Part shown: positions 52,254 to 61,681 of the stretch, piece after piece
Layout: every line of letters begins with the position of its first letter
Numbering within the stretch: the stretch's first letter is position 1
NCBI RefSeq assembly: GCF_010727475.1
Contig: NZ_AP022567.1
Location: 1,860,001 to 1,924,000 of the forward strand
Length of the DNA: 64,000 bases
Direction of reading: 5' to 3'
Source of the DNA: Mycolicibacterium mageritense
Lineage (GTDB): Bacteria > Actinomycetota > Actinomycetes > Mycobacteriales > Mycobacteriaceae
Notes under the pieces: model-generated
The model's database searches: none
What the model saw: only the letters and a program-made list of their open reading frames with translations
What the model was told of the DNA's origin: nothing
Program-made: the position numbers and the translations under genes

Positions 52254-53411
52254 TCAGCCGCCGCAGCGCACCGGGCCCTTGGCCGCCGAGTTCCGCTGCA
52301 GCGCGGCATCGACGCTGCCCATCGACAGCTCGCCGTCTTCGACGGCCTTCACCAGGCCGTCGAGCACCGCGGGCACCTCGTCGGTGGTGATCCACAGCGC
52401 GTTGTCGGCGCCGGCCTGCAAGGCCTTGAGCACGGCCGCGGACACGCCGTAGCGCTGGTTGATCGCGGCCATGCTGGACAGGTCGTCGGTGTAGACCAGA
52501 CCGTTGAATCCGGGACCGCCGTATCCGCCGGACCGCAGCAGGCCATAGGCCGCAGGGCTGAGGCTCGCGGGATCTGAACCGGTCAGCCCGGGCACCTCCA
52601 GATGGCCGACCATCACGGCGACCGGCGCCTCGGTGGTCAACGTCCGGTACGGCACCAGGTCGTTGGTCTGCAGGTCGGCCAGCGGCGGGCTGGTGACGGA
52701 ATTGGTGTGCGAATCACCCGAGCCGTGGCCGTGGCCCGGGAAGTGCTTGAGCACGGGCAGCACCCCGGCGTCGCGCAGACCGCGCGCGTAGGCACCCGCG
52801 TACTCGGTGACCTTGGCGGGGTCTGCGCTGAACGACCGGTCGCCGATGACGGTGTCGTCGGGTTGGTCGCTGACATCGACGACGGGCGCGAAGTCGACGG
52901 TGATGCCCAGGCCACGCATCTTGTGGCCCCGGTCGAGCGCGATCCCGTACACCTCGTCGGCGGTGTGGTTCTGGGCGAGCTCGCGCGCGGAGGGCTGCGC
53001 GCCGATCAACGACGACAGCCGCGACACCCGGCCGCCTTCTTCGTCGACGGTCACGGCGAGCGGCAGCGGTCCGGCAGATGCCGCGATATCGGTGAGCGAG
53101 CCGTCGGTGAGCATCGACAGATCCGTCCAGCTGCCGATCATGATGCCGCCGACGTGCTGGTTGGCGACGACCGCACGGGCGTCGTCGGCGCCGGTGACCC
53201 CGACAGTGAGCAGCTGGGCGAGCTTGTCCCGCGTCGGCCAGCTGAGGGGATCGCAACTCTGCGGAGCGGGGGCGGCGGGCAGCGGACTGCTTGTGCTCAT
53301 GGGTTGCATCGACGACGACGATTTCGATTCCGACGGTGTCGTCGACGTCGAACAGGCCAGCAACAGTCCAGAGGCCGCAACCAGCACGCTCAAAACCCGG
53401 GGCATGTGCAT
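52254..53411 (-). CDS. lpqI: LpqI, lipoprotein beta-N-acetylglucosaminidase (GH3)
   Basis: 385 residues. The lipobox LLLAC puts the acylated Cys at residue 20, followed by a Ser/Thr/Pro-rich linker. The GH3 domain has VDEEGGRVSRL, the substrate-binding KHFPGHGHGSGDSHTN with the NagZ-type His, and the nucleophile Asp in VYTDDLSSM. LpqI (Rv0237) removes N-acetylglucosamine from muropeptide fragments in cell-wall recycling. It lies on the outside of the membrane. Start ATG 53411 or 53405; neither has a good ribosome site. Confidence 0.95.
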   Translation of the reverse strand: MHMPRVLSVLVAASGLLLACSTSTTPSESKSSSSMQPMSTSSPLPAAPAPQSCDPLSWPTRDKLAQLLTVGVTGADDARAVVANQHVGGIMIGSWTDLSMLTDGSLTDIAASAGPLPLAVTVDEEGGRVSRLSSLIGAQPSARELAQNHTADEVYGIALDRGHKMRGLGITVDFAPVVDVSDQPDDTVIGDRSFSADPAKVTEYAGAYARGLRDAGVLPVLKHFPGHGHGSGDSHTNSVTSPPLADLQTNDLVPYRTLTTEAPVAVMVGHLEVPGLTGSDPASLSPAAYGLLRSGGYGGPGFNGLVYTDDLSSMAAINQRYGVSAAVLKALQAGADNALWITTDEVPAVLDGLVKAVEDGELSMGSVDAALQRNSAAKGPVRCGG

Positions 53412-53489
53412 GTGTTCTGAGAGTAGTCATAGGCCTGACCGGCACGTCGGTGGCCACGTCCACCAATGTTGCCGTGCTAGGTTGGCCGG

Positions 53490-53663
53490 GTGAATCGGTT
53501 CGTCGTACCCTCTGCCGCCAGCATCGTGGTCGGCCTGCTGCTGGGCGCGGCCGCCGTCTTCGGAGTGACGCTCATGGTGCAGCAGGACACAAAGCCTCCG
53601 CTGCAGGCGGGTGATCCGGCGTCATCGGTGCTCAACCGGGTCGAGTACGGCGACCGTACGTGA
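53490..53663 (+). CDS. Small secreted/membrane protein, DUF2613 (Rv0236A-like)
   Basis: 57-residue protein that starts with GTG 53490. It has one hydrophobic N-terminal segment (SAASIVVGLLLGAAAVFGVTL) and a short polar tail ending in YGDRT. Length, composition and position between lpqI and aftD match Rv0236A, a DUF2613 small secreted protein. It probably stays anchored or is exported by the Sec route. It may act with AftD, whose gene follows; the function is not established. Confidence 0.88.
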   Translation: MNRFVVPSAASIVVGLLLGAAAVFGVTLMVQQDTKPPLQAGDPASSVLNRVEYGDRT

Positions 53664-53756
53664 TCCACTCCGGTCCTGCCTGCTATTTCTGACACGCGCG
53701 CCGCTTCGCTCCTGCCCGCCGAGCGTGACCCCGCTGCGCCGCTCTCCCGGCGCTGG

Positions 53757-56700
53757 TTGTGGGTCGTCGCCGCGGTGTCACTGGTTCTGACGTTCGCGCA
53801 GTCACCCGGACAGATCTCACCTGACACCAAGCTCGACCTCACCGCCAATCCGCTGCGGTTCCTGACCCGCGCCTTCAACCTGTGGAACAGCGATCTGCCG
53901 TTCGGGCAGGCACAGAACCAGGCCTACGGCTACCTGTTCCCGCACGGCACGTTCTTCCTGCTCGGCGACGTCCTCGGACTCCCCGGCTGGATCACGCAGC
54001 GATTGTGGTGGGCAATCCTGCTCACGATCGGTTTCTGGGGCGTGCTGCGGGTCGCCGAGGCGCTGGGCATCGGCAGCACGGGGTCGCGGGTGCTCGGGGC
54101 GCTGGCGTTCGCGCTGTGTCCGCGGGTGCTGACGACGCTGGGCGCGATCTCGTCGGAGACGTTGCCGATGATGCTCGCGCCGTGGGTGCTGCTGCCGGTC
54201 ATCCTCGCGTTGCGCGGCAGGCATTCCGTGCGGCTCATGGCCGCGCGTTCGGCCGGCGCCATCGCGCTCATGGGTGCGGTCAACGCGGTCGCGACGCTGA
54301 CCGGCTGCCTGGCCGCGGTGATCTGGTGGGCCTGTCATCGACCGAACCGGCTGTGGTGGCGATTCACCGCGTGGTGGTTCGCGTGCGCGGCCCTCGCTGT
54401 CACGTGGTGGGTGGTTGCCCTGCTCATGCTGGGCCGGATCAGCCCGCCCTTCCTGGACTACATCGAATCCTCGGGCGTCACGACGCAGTGGACATCGCTG
54501 ACGGAGATGCTGCGCGGCACCGACAGCTGGACCCCGTTCGTCGCGCCCAACGCCACCGCGGCGGCCTCGCTCGTGACGAGCACGGTCGCGGTACTGGCCA
54601 CCACGCTCATCGCGGCGGCCGGGCTGGCGGGCCTGGCGCTGCGGTCGATGCCCGCACGCGGCCGGTTGATCACGATGCTGCTCGTCGGCGTGGTGCTGTT
54701 GGGCCTCGGCTACTCGGGTGGCCTGGGTTCCCCGATCGCCCTGCAGGTGCAGGCGTTCCTCGACGGCGCGGGCACGCCGCTGCGCAATCTGCACAAGCTC
54801 GAACCCGTCATCCGGCTGCCGCTCGCGCTGGGTCTCGCGCACCTGCTGGGGCGGATCCCGTTGCCCGGCAGCGCGCCGCGCCCGGTATGGCTCAGCGCGT
54901 TCGCGCACCCCGAACGCGACAAACGTGTCGCCGTGGCGATCGTGGTGCTGTCCGCACTGGCCGCGGGCACCGCGATCGCGTGGACGGGCCGGCTGGCCCC
55001 GCCCGGCACGTTCAGCGCCATCCCGCAGTACTGGCACCAGACGGCCGATTGGCTCGATGAGCACAACACCTCGCGTGGCCGCGTTCTGGTGGCGCCCGGG
55101 GCACCGTTCGCGACACAGGTCTGGGGCAACAGCCATGACGAACCCCTTCAGGTGCTCGGCAACAGTCCGTGGGGCGTGCGGGATTCGATTCCCCTGACGC
55201 CGCCCGAGACCATCCGTGCCCTCGACTCGGTGCAACGGCTCTTCGCGGCGGGCCGGCCCTCCCCTGGGCTCGCCGACACCCTTGCCCGGCAAGGAATCTC
55301 GTATGTGGTGGTCCGGAACGACCTGGACCCGGACACGTCCCGCTCGGCCCGTCCGGTGCTGGTGCACCGCTCGATCGAGGGTTCGCCGGGGCTGACGAAG
55401 GTCGCCGAGTTCGGTGACCCGGTGGGCCCGGGCACGTTGGAAGGTTTCATCGCCGACAGCGGCTTGCGGCCGCGCTATCCCGCCGTGCAGATCTACCGCG
55501 TCGACGGCGCCGCCGAGGCCGGCAATCCGTACCTGGTGGACACCGACAGCATGGCGCGCGTGGCGGGCGCACCAGAATCCCTGCTTCGCCTCGACGAACG
55601 CCGTCACCTGACCGGCAAGCCGCCGCTCGGCCCGATGCTGCTGACGTCGGACGCCCAGCGCGCCGGGCTGCCGGTGCACGACGTGATCGTCACCGACACC
55701 CCGCAGGCCCGCGAGATCGACTACGGCCGCGTCGACGATCACGCATCGTCGGTCCGCACACCCGACGATCCGCGCCACACCTACAACCGGGTGCCCGACT
55801 ATCCGGCGGGCGGCGCCGATCCCGTGCACGGCAAATGGACCGGAGGCCGGTTGTCGGTGTCGAGTTCGGCAGCCGATTCCACCGCGCTGCCCAACGTGGC
55901 CCCCGCGACCGGTCCCGCGGCCGCGATCGACGCCGACTCGTCGACGGCGTGGGTGTCCAACGCGCTGCAGGCCGCGGTGGGTCAGTGGCTGCAGGTCGAC
56001 TTCGATCACCCGGTCACCAACGCGACGCTGACCATCACACCGAGCGCCACCGCGGTCGGAGCCCAGGTCCGCCGGATCGAGATCGCCACCGCGACCGGCA
56101 CCAGCAGCCTGCGGTTCGACACCGCGGGCAAACCGCTGACCGTGCCCCTACCGGTCGGTGAGACGCCGTGGGTGCGGATCACCGCAACCGCCACCGACGA
56201 CGGCTCCGCAGGCGTGCAGTTCGGCATCACCGATCTGGCCGTCACACAGTACGACGCGTCGGGTTTCGCCCACCCGGTCACGCTGCGCCACACCCTCGAA
56301 GTGCCCGGACCGCCGCCGGGATCGGTTGTCTCGCAATGGGATCTGGGCACAGAACTGCTGGGCCGGACCGGTTGCGCGGAGAGCCCGGTGGGCGTGCGCT
56401 GCGCCGCGGCCATGGCGCTGGCCTCCGAGGAACCCGTCAATCTGAGCCGCACGCTCACGGTGCCGCAACCGATCGAGGTGCAGCCCACCGTGTGGGTGCG
56501 GCCGCGGCAGGGGCCCAAGCTGGCCGACCTGCTCGCTCAACCAGGGACCACGCGGGCGTCGGGTGATGCCGATCCGATCGACGTGCTTGGATCGTCGTTC
56601 GCGGCGACCGACGGCGACCCCCGGACGTCGTGGACCGCTCCACAACGCGTCGTGCAGCACCAGACCCCACCAACCCTGACGCTCAAGTTGCCGAAGCCCG

Positions 56701-57947
56701 CCGAGGTGGCGGCGCTGCGGCTGACCCCGGGTTCGACTGAGCCGCCCGCACATCCGACGCTGGTCGCGATCGACCTCGGTGACGGCCCGCAGATGCACAG
56801 GCTGCCCGGCAACGCCAAGGCGCAGACCCTGCGCCTCAAACCACGCGTGACCGACACCGTGACGGTGTCGCTGCTGAGCTGGAACGACATCATCGACCGC
56901 ACGTCGCTGGGCTTCGATCAGCTCAAACCGCCGGGCCTGGCCGAACTCGCGGTGCTCGACAAGTTCAACAACCCGATCGCCGCGGCCGACGCCGCGGTCA
57001 ATCGTGCTCGCACGGTGTCGATTCCGTGCGGACAGGGCCCGATCATCGGTGTCGCGGGCCAGTTCATCCAGACGTCGGTGAAGACCACGGTCGGCGCGCT
57101 GCTCGACGGCAATCCGGTGCCCGCCAGCCCGTGCCGGACGGACCCGGTCACGCTGCCGGCCGGCCAACAGGAGCTGCTGGTGAGCCCCGGTGCCGCGTTC
57201 GTCGTCGACGGCGTGGTGCTGTCCGGTCCTGATGCACGCCAGATACCCACCGCCACAACATCTCCCGCCGAGATAACGCAATGGGGACCGGATCACCGCG
57301 AACTCGCCGTGACGGCCGCCCCGCAACAGCGCATCGTCGTCGTGCCCGAGAGCATCAACCCCGGGTGGACCGCGCGCGACGCCGAAGGCACCCGGTTGAC
57401 GCCCGTGACCGTCAACGGATGGCAGCAGGGCTGGGTCGTCCCGCCCGGCACAGAAGGCACCATCACGCTGTCGTTCGCGTCGAACACGCCGTATCGCGTC
57501 GGGCTGATCGGCGGCCTGACGCTGCTGCCTCTGCTGGCCTTGCTGGCGCTGTGGCCGGCCCGCCGGGTGCCACGCTCGCCTGCGGCACGCCCATGGCAGC
57601 CGGGGCCGGTTCTCGTCGGCGCCGCCGTGCTGGCCGTCGGCGCGGCCCTGTCCGGGCTCGTCGGGGCACTGGTCGTCGGCGCGGCACTCGGCCTGCGTTA
57701 TGCGTTGCGCAACCACGAATCGTGGCGTGACAAGACCACTCTCGTCGGCGCATCCGGCGGGCTCATCCTCGCGGGGGCCGCGCTGAGCCAATATCCGTGG
57801 CGCTCGGTCGACGGCTATGTCGGGCATTCCCCGTGGATTCAGTTGCTGGCGCTGACGTCGGTGGCGTTTGTCGCGGCGTCGGTGGTGAACTCCGCCGAGG
57901 CTACGGGTTTTGACGCACTTCGCGGTGAAACCCGCCAAGAACCGTAG
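53757..57947 (+). CDS. aftD: Alpha-(1->3)-arabinofuranosyltransferase AftD
   Basis: About 1,396 residues from TTG 53757. The GT-C membrane part (about 1-410) starts with the loop motif SPDTKLDLTANP and about eleven helices. A long extracellular part carries two discoidin-like carbohydrate-binding segments with AIDADSSTAW (near 725) and ATDGDPRTSW (near 950). Four helices end the protein (from about 1245). AftD (Rv0236c) branches arabinan in arabinogalactan and lipoarabinomannan using decaprenyl-phosphoarabinose. The start is doubtful: family-like residues APLSRRW lie in frame upstream, where the frame is open back to 53664, but only non-standard starts exist there. Confidence 0.95.
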   Translation: MWVVAAVSLVLTFAQSPGQISPDTKLDLTANPLRFLTRAFNLWNSDLPFGQAQNQAYGYLFPHGTFFLLGDVLGLPGWITQRLWWAILLTIGFWGVLRVAEALGIGSTGSRVLGALAFALCPRVLTTLGAISSETLPMMLAPWVLLPVILALRGRHSVRLMAARSAGAIALMGAVNAVATLTGCLAAVIWWACHRPNRLWWRFTAWWFACAALAVTWWVVALLMLGRISPPFLDYIESSGVTTQWTSLTEMLRGTDSWTPFVAPNATAAASLVTSTVAVLATTLIAAAGLAGLALRSMPARGRLITMLLVGVVLLGLGYSGGLGSPIALQVQAFLDGAGTPLRNLHKLEPVIRLPLALGLAHLLGRIPLPGSAPRPVWLSAFAHPERDKRVAVAIVVLSALAAGTAIAWTGRLAPPGTFSAIPQYWHQTADWLDEHNTSRGRVLVAPGAPFATQVWGNSHDEPLQVLGNSPWGVRDSIPLTPPETIRALDSVQRLFAAGRPSPGLADTLARQGISYVVVRNDLDPDTSRSARPVLVHRSIEGSPGLTKVAEFGDPVGPGTLEGFIADSGLRPRYPAVQIYRVDGAAEAGNPYLVDTDSMARVAGAPESLLRLDERRHLTGKPPLGPMLLTSDAQRAGLPVHDVIVTDTPQAREIDYGRVDDHASSVRTPDDPRHTYNRVPDYPAGGADPVHGKWTGGRLSVSSSAADSTALPNVAPATGPAAAIDADSSTAWVSNALQAAVGQWLQVDFDHPVTNATLTITPSATAVGAQVRRIEIATATGTSSLRFDTAGKPLTVPLPVGETPWVRITATATDDGSAGVQFGITDLAVTQYDASGFAHPVTLRHTLEVPGPPPGSVVSQWDLGTELLGRTGCAESPVGVRCAAAMALASEEPVNLSRTLTVPQPIEVQPTVWVRPRQGPKLADLLAQPGTTRASGDADPIDVLGSSFAATDGDPRTSWTAPQRVVQHQTPPTLTLKLPKPAEVAALRLTPGSTEPPAHPTLVAIDLGDGPQMHRLPGNAKAQTLRLKPRVTDTVTVSLLSWNDIIDRTSLGFDQLKPPGLAELAVLDKFNNPIAAADAAVNRARTVSIPCGQGPIIGVAGQFIQTSVKTTVGALLDGNPVPASPCRTDPVTLPAGQQELLVSPGAAFVVDGVVLSGPDARQIPTATTSPAEITQWGPDHRELAVTAAPQQRIVVVPESINPGWTARDAEGTRLTPVTVNGWQQGWVVPPGTEGTITLSFASNTPYRVGLIGGLTLLPLLALLALWPARRVPRSPAARPWQPGPVLVGAAVLAVGAALSGLVGALVVGAALGLRYALRNHESWRDKTTLVGASGGLILAGAALSQYPWRSVDGYVGHSPWIQLLALTSVAFVAASVVNSAEATGFDALRGETRQEP

Positions 57948-57963
57948 TTTGGACGCGAGGGGT

Positions 57964-58902
57964 TCAGGCCGACGCCAAGGCCCGCGAATCCTCGTCGGCG
58001 AAGCTGTCTTCCAGCGTCAACGGTGAGTAGTCGAGGTCGATCTCGCCGAGCGGGCGTCCGCGTGCACTGCTGATGGTGCCGAACCGGCGCATACCCTTGT
58101 CGGTCGAGTACTGCAGGAACTCGTCCTCGGCGAGCCCGAACGGGATGTTCGGCGCGTACAGGGCGAACCCTTCTTCGGTGAGCCGAAGGGCCTGTGGGAT
58201 CAGCTCGTTCATCTTCGATTCGAACACGGCCCAGTTGGCGTCGTCTGCGGCGACGTGGCGCCGGCAGGTGAACGTGCCCCAGGCCATGTGGCGGCGCTCG
58301 TCGTCCCCGATGTGCCGTACGAGTGCCTGCATGCCGGGCAGGATGCCGCGGGCCACGCAGATCTTATGCCACGCAAAGTATCCCGTGAGCGCCAGCATGC
58401 CTTCGACGACGTGGTTGTACACCACCGAGGCACGCACTTGAGCCGCCGGTGACGGATCCGAGGTCAACGCGTTGAGTGATTCCGGCAGTTCATCGCAGAA
58501 GATGTGCCGGTAGGCCGGGAGCTCGTCGAGATAGTTGTGCAGATCCTCCGTCATCCCAACGGCATCAAGCCACATCCGGAAAACCTGAGTGTGTTTGGCC
58601 TCTTCGAAAGCGAACTGCGTCAGGTACATCTCGTCGCCGAGCCGGCCTTCTGCCCGCATCGCGCTCATGAACGGCTGGATGTCCTTGGTCACCGCCTCCT
58701 CGCCGGCGATGAACTGCGCACACAACCGGGTGGCGTACTCGCGTTCGCGTTCCGTCAGCGATTCCCAGTCTTCCCTGTCGCGGGAGAAGTCGATGTCGGC
58801 CGGATTCCAGAATTTTGCGTTGCCACCGGCAAACAGCTTGAGCGGCAGGCTGTCCCAGTTGAGACCACCCGCGTTGAGCGAGCTGAATGGTGTTCGTGTC
58901 AT
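57964..58902 (-). CDS. R2-like ligand-binding oxidase (R2lox, Rv0233-type)
   Basis: 312-residue four-helix ferritin-fold protein. All metal ligands sit at the positions known for Rv0233: Glu68, Glu101, His104, Glu167, Glu202 and His205. Val71 and Tyr162, which form the Tyr-Val ether crosslink, are also present. Although often annotated nrdB, this group assembles a Mn/Fe cofactor and binds a long-chain fatty acid, so it is an oxidase rather than a ribonucleotide reductase subunit. It is 13 bp after a TetR gene and shares its operators. Confidence 0.96.
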   Translation of the reverse strand: MTRTPFSSLNAGGLNWDSLPLKLFAGGNAKFWNPADIDFSRDREDWESLTEREREYATRLCAQFIAGEEAVTKDIQPFMSAMRAEGRLGDEMYLTQFAFEEAKHTQVFRMWLDAVGMTEDLHNYLDELPAYRHIFCDELPESLNALTSDPSPAAQVRASVVYNHVVEGMLALTGYFAWHKICVARGILPGMQALVRHIGDDERRHMAWGTFTCRRHVAADDANWAVFESKMNELIPQALRLTEEGFALYAPNIPFGLAEDEFLQYSTDKGMRRFGTISSARGRPLGEIDLDYSPLTLEDSFADEDSRALASA

Positions 58903-58915
58903 GTGAGGAGCCTCC

Positions 58916-59590
58916 TCAGATTTGGGCTGTGTTGACGGCCGGATGCCCGGCCGACGAAAAGGCCGCCGCGAGGACGGCGACGAGCCGGCGCACCGCCAGC
59001 GCCGGCTGCTCGGGGGTGGGCTCGTCGAGCCCGAGCACCGGATCCATCCCGCGGACGTAGGGCGCGAGCGCCAGGTGCGGGAAGATCATCAGGAACAGCG
59101 AAAGCATGGCGTCGACGTCGCAGTCGGGGCGTAGGTCGCCGCGCTCCTGCGCGTCGCGAACGAGGGGACGCAGCACTTCGAGATAGTGGCGGTGGACCAC
59201 GGCCCGAACACTCACGCGGGCGTCGGCGTCGACCTCGAAGCTGGCGGCGGCGTGCAGCGAGCGTTCCTGGGGATGTTCGGCGAAGTAGGCCACCCAGTCG
59301 TCGAGCAGATCGGTGAGAAACTCGAAGAAGGGCCGGCTCGGGTCGAGCTCACGGATCCGGTCCTCCATGTAGGCCCGCACGCGTTGGCTGGCTTCGTCGG
59401 CGATGAAGGCATAGAGGTCGCGTTTGTCGGCGAAGTATTGGAACAGACTGCCTTTCGCCACGCCGGCCCGGCGCGCGATCACGTTGAGACTGCCACGCGA
59501 GTAACCGTGCGCACCGAATTCCGCCTCGGCAGCCGCTATCACCGCGGCCCGGCGAGCAGGGTCGACGCGACCCCAGGTGACCGTTGGCAT
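58916..59590 (-). CDS. TetR family regulator upstream of R2lox (Rv0232-like)
   Basis: 224 residues from ATG 59590, chosen because GGAG lies 6 nt upstream; the longer frame to 59623 would begin within an operator palindrome. The helix-turn-helix (about 10-60) contains AAEAEFGAHGYSRGSLNVIARRAGVAKGSLFQYF. It matches the Rv0232/Rv0233 pair. Two palindromes lie just upstream, so it most likely represses its own operon, including R2lox. Confidence 0.93.
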   Translation of the reverse strand: MPTVTWGRVDPARRAAVIAAAEAEFGAHGYSRGSLNVIARRAGVAKGSLFQYFADKRDLYAFIADEASQRVRAYMEDRIRELDPSRPFFEFLTDLLDDWVAYFAEHPQERSLHAAASFEVDADARVSVRAVVHRHYLEVLRPLVRDAQERGDLRPDCDVDAMLSLFLMIFPHLALAPYVRGMDPVLGLDEPTPEQPALAVRRLVAVLAAAFSSAGHPAVNTAQI

Positions 59591-59608
59591 CTGGCTCTCC
59601 AAACTCCG

Positions 59609-59646
59609 ATGACCACTGGTCATACTACTGTGAGGCGCCTCACAGT
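59609..59646. promoter_or_regulatory. Two adjacent palindromic operators before the TetR-R2lox operon
   Basis: ATGACCACTGGTCAT (59609-59623, 7-1-7 perfect) and ACTGTGAGGCGCCTCACAGT (59627-59646, 20-bp perfect) lie side by side, the second touching the stop of the MFS gene. They differ in sequence, so either two regulators bind here or one of them is the -10/-35 context of the promoter. Confidence 0.75.
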
Positions 59647-61238
59647 CAAGGCCTGTGCACGGCGATCAGATGCTGTGAGACCGGTTCGCCCTGCACGTAC
59701 TGCTCGACAGCCTGCTCGATCAGCAGATCCTGCCCGGTGAGGCGGGTCTGGTGCTGGCGCACATGCTCACCCCACGACCGCACGACGAACGCCTCGACGA
59801 ATGTCGCCTGCTGCTCGCCACTGCGGAACAGCTGCCACTGCGACGCCCCGGTGCGTTGGCGCGAACGGCCGAGAACGGCCATGGCCGCGAGGAATTCGGC
59901 CTCGTCTTCCGGCTTCACGTGATACGACGTCAACACCACGACCGGGCCGTCCGGCGGTTCTGGTTCGAAGACCAGCACCGGTTCCGGCCAGTGCGCCGAC
60001 GGTGTCAGATCGAGATCGCCCGTCCGCGCATAAAGTGGCCACCACACGACCGACATCGCGCAGGTCACCAGGACACCGGCACTGATCACCAGCGCCGTGA
60101 CCGTGCTCGTGGCGCCCGCGACCAGGCCCCAGATCAGCGATCCGACAGCCTGCCCGCCCATGAACGCCAGTTGATAAACCGACAGGCCGCGGGCCCGCAC
60201 CCAGCCGGGCAAGCTCAGCTGCATCGACGCGTTGAGCGTCGACAACGCAAGCAGCCACGCCACGCCACCGACGACCAACCCGGCCAGCACCGCACCGAGA
60301 TGCGGCACCAGCGCGGAAACAGCTGTGGCCCCGGCGAACCCGAGCGCGGCGACGATCAGCAGCATGTTCTGCCCGAACACCGCCCGGACGGCCGACAGCG
60401 ACAATGCACCCACCACCGCGCCCACCCCGAGCGCACCGAGCAGCAGCCCATACCCCGACGAGGTCAGCCCCAGCCTGTCCTTGGCCACCACCGGCAGCAG
60501 ACCCCACAGCGCACTGCCGGGCAGGATGAACAACACCGACCGCAGCAGGATCCGCCGGACGATCGGCGAACTGCGGATGAATCGCCCACCGGCCGTCAAC
60601 GCGGCCAGCGGCCGCTCGGCGGGCAGCACCGATTCGGTCACCGGCCGCCGCCACCACACCAGCACCACCACGATACCGATGAAGGACACCGCGTTGAGCG
60701 CGAACACCAGCGTGGGACCGGACACCGCGACCAGCGCACCGGCCACGGCAGGACCGATCGCGCGCGCCCCGTTCATGCTCATGCTCGTCAGGGCCGCGGC
60801 CGCCGGGATCTGTTCACGCGGGACAAGCTCAGGCTGGATGGCCTGCCAGGCCGGCGTGGTCAGCGCCTGACCGCAGCCGATCACGAACAACAGCATCAAC
60901 AGGACCGTCGGCGTGGTGAGCCCGGCCCCGGTCAACACCGCAAGCGCCGACACGGCCGCGGCCATCGCGGACTGCGTCGCGATCAGCAATCTGCGCCGGT
61001 CCATGAGATCGGCCACCACACCCGACGGCAGAGCCAGCAGCATCACGGGCAGCGTCGTCGCGGTCTGCACGAGCGGCACCAACACCGCCGCGCCGGGATC
61101 GGAGACCAGCATCCACTGGGCACCCACGGTCTGCATCCAGGTGCCGAGGTTCGAGACGAACTGCGCGATCCACAGCGCCCGGTACACCGGCGAGGCGAAC
61201 GGAGCCCACGTCGAGATCCTGTCGTGCGTCGTGGTCAT
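59646..61238 (-). CDS. MFS exporter (EntS/TMS-like) with a C-terminal dimeric-barrel domain
   Basis: 530 residues. The first 415 form twelve helices of the MFS_3/EntS class, with FVSNLGTWMQTVGAQW at helix 1 and SGVVADLMDRRRLL as the 2-3 loop motif. The last ~100 residues (VVVLTSYHVKPEDEAEFLAAM, then TFVEAFVVRSWGEHVRQHQ) look like an ABM/EthD-type dimeric alpha-beta barrel on the cytoplasmic side. The exported compound is unknown. Its stop overlaps the TetR operator region. Confidence 0.88.
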   Translation of the reverse strand: MTTTHDRISTWAPFASPVYRALWIAQFVSNLGTWMQTVGAQWMLVSDPGAAVLVPLVQTATTLPVMLLALPSGVVADLMDRRRLLIATQSAMAAAVSALAVLTGAGLTTPTVLLMLLFVIGCGQALTTPAWQAIQPELVPREQIPAAAALTSMSMNGARAIGPAVAGALVAVSGPTLVFALNAVSFIGIVVVLVWWRRPVTESVLPAERPLAALTAGGRFIRSSPIVRRILLRSVLFILPGSALWGLLPVVAKDRLGLTSSGYGLLLGALGVGAVVGALSLSAVRAVFGQNMLLIVAALGFAGATAVSALVPHLGAVLAGLVVGGVAWLLALSTLNASMQLSLPGWVRARGLSVYQLAFMGGQAVGSLIWGLVAGATSTVTALVISAGVLVTCAMSVVWWPLYARTGDLDLTPSAHWPEPVLVFEPEPPDGPVVVLTSYHVKPEDEAEFLAAMAVLGRSRQRTGASQWQLFRSGEQQATFVEAFVVRSWGEHVRQHQTRLTGQDLLIEQAVEQYVQGEPVSQHLIAVHRP

Positions 61239-61291
61239 GTGCGCCCTCCGCTCCTCGCCGCAAAAGCGTATCGAGGTGCATAGTGGGGGCC

Positions 61292-61630
61292 ATGCCAGAA
61301 ACTCCCGACGGAACCAATGTCCGCCACGTTGCCGAGGCCAACCACTACGAGATCACCGTCGCCGGCGAGCATGCGGGACTCGAGGCCTACGTCGACGCGG
61401 GCGACCAGCGGATCTTCTACCACACCGAGATCGACGACAAGTTCGGTGGACGCGGGCTGGCCGGAGTGCTGGTGTCGGCGGCGCTCACCGACGCCAGGGC
61501 CGCGGGCAAGCGCATCGTCCCGGTGTGCCCGTACGTCGCCAAGTACGTCAAGACCCACCACGACTTCGACGACATCCTCGATCCGGTCACCCCGGACGCG
61601 CTCGCTGCGGTCGAAGCCCAGCAGAAGTAG
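61292..61630 (+). CDS. YjdJ-type GNAT N-acetyltransferase
   Basis: 112-residue minimal GNAT domain of the Gcn5/YjdJ subgroup. DDKFGGRGLAGVLVSAAL is the acetyl-CoA pyrophosphate loop, and VPVCPYVAKYVKTH is the hallmark Cys-containing C-terminal motif. ATG 61292 follows GTGGGGG; a GTG 9 nt earlier is possible. Substrate unknown. It is transcribed divergently from the MFS gene. Confidence 0.9.
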   Translation: MPETPDGTNVRHVAEANHYEITVAGEHAGLEAYVDAGDQRIFYHTEIDDKFGGRGLAGVLVSAALTDARAAGKRIVPVCPYVAKYVKTHHDFDDILDPVTPDALAAVEAQQK

Positions 61631-61681
61631 GCGCCGAAAGCCCCACGGAGAACCGAGATCCCACCCGGGGCCCTCGTGATA

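Noticed and set aside
53817..56009. 730-codon minus-strand open frame inside aftD
   Set aside because: Antisense shadow of a strongly recognised gene; composition is Arg/His/Gly-rich as expected from high-GC opposite-strand frames.
57964..58902. Annotation as ribonucleotide reductase beta subunit (nrdB)
   Set aside because: Val71 and Tyr162 and the ligand set match R2lox exactly; no nrdE/nrdI neighbours are present.
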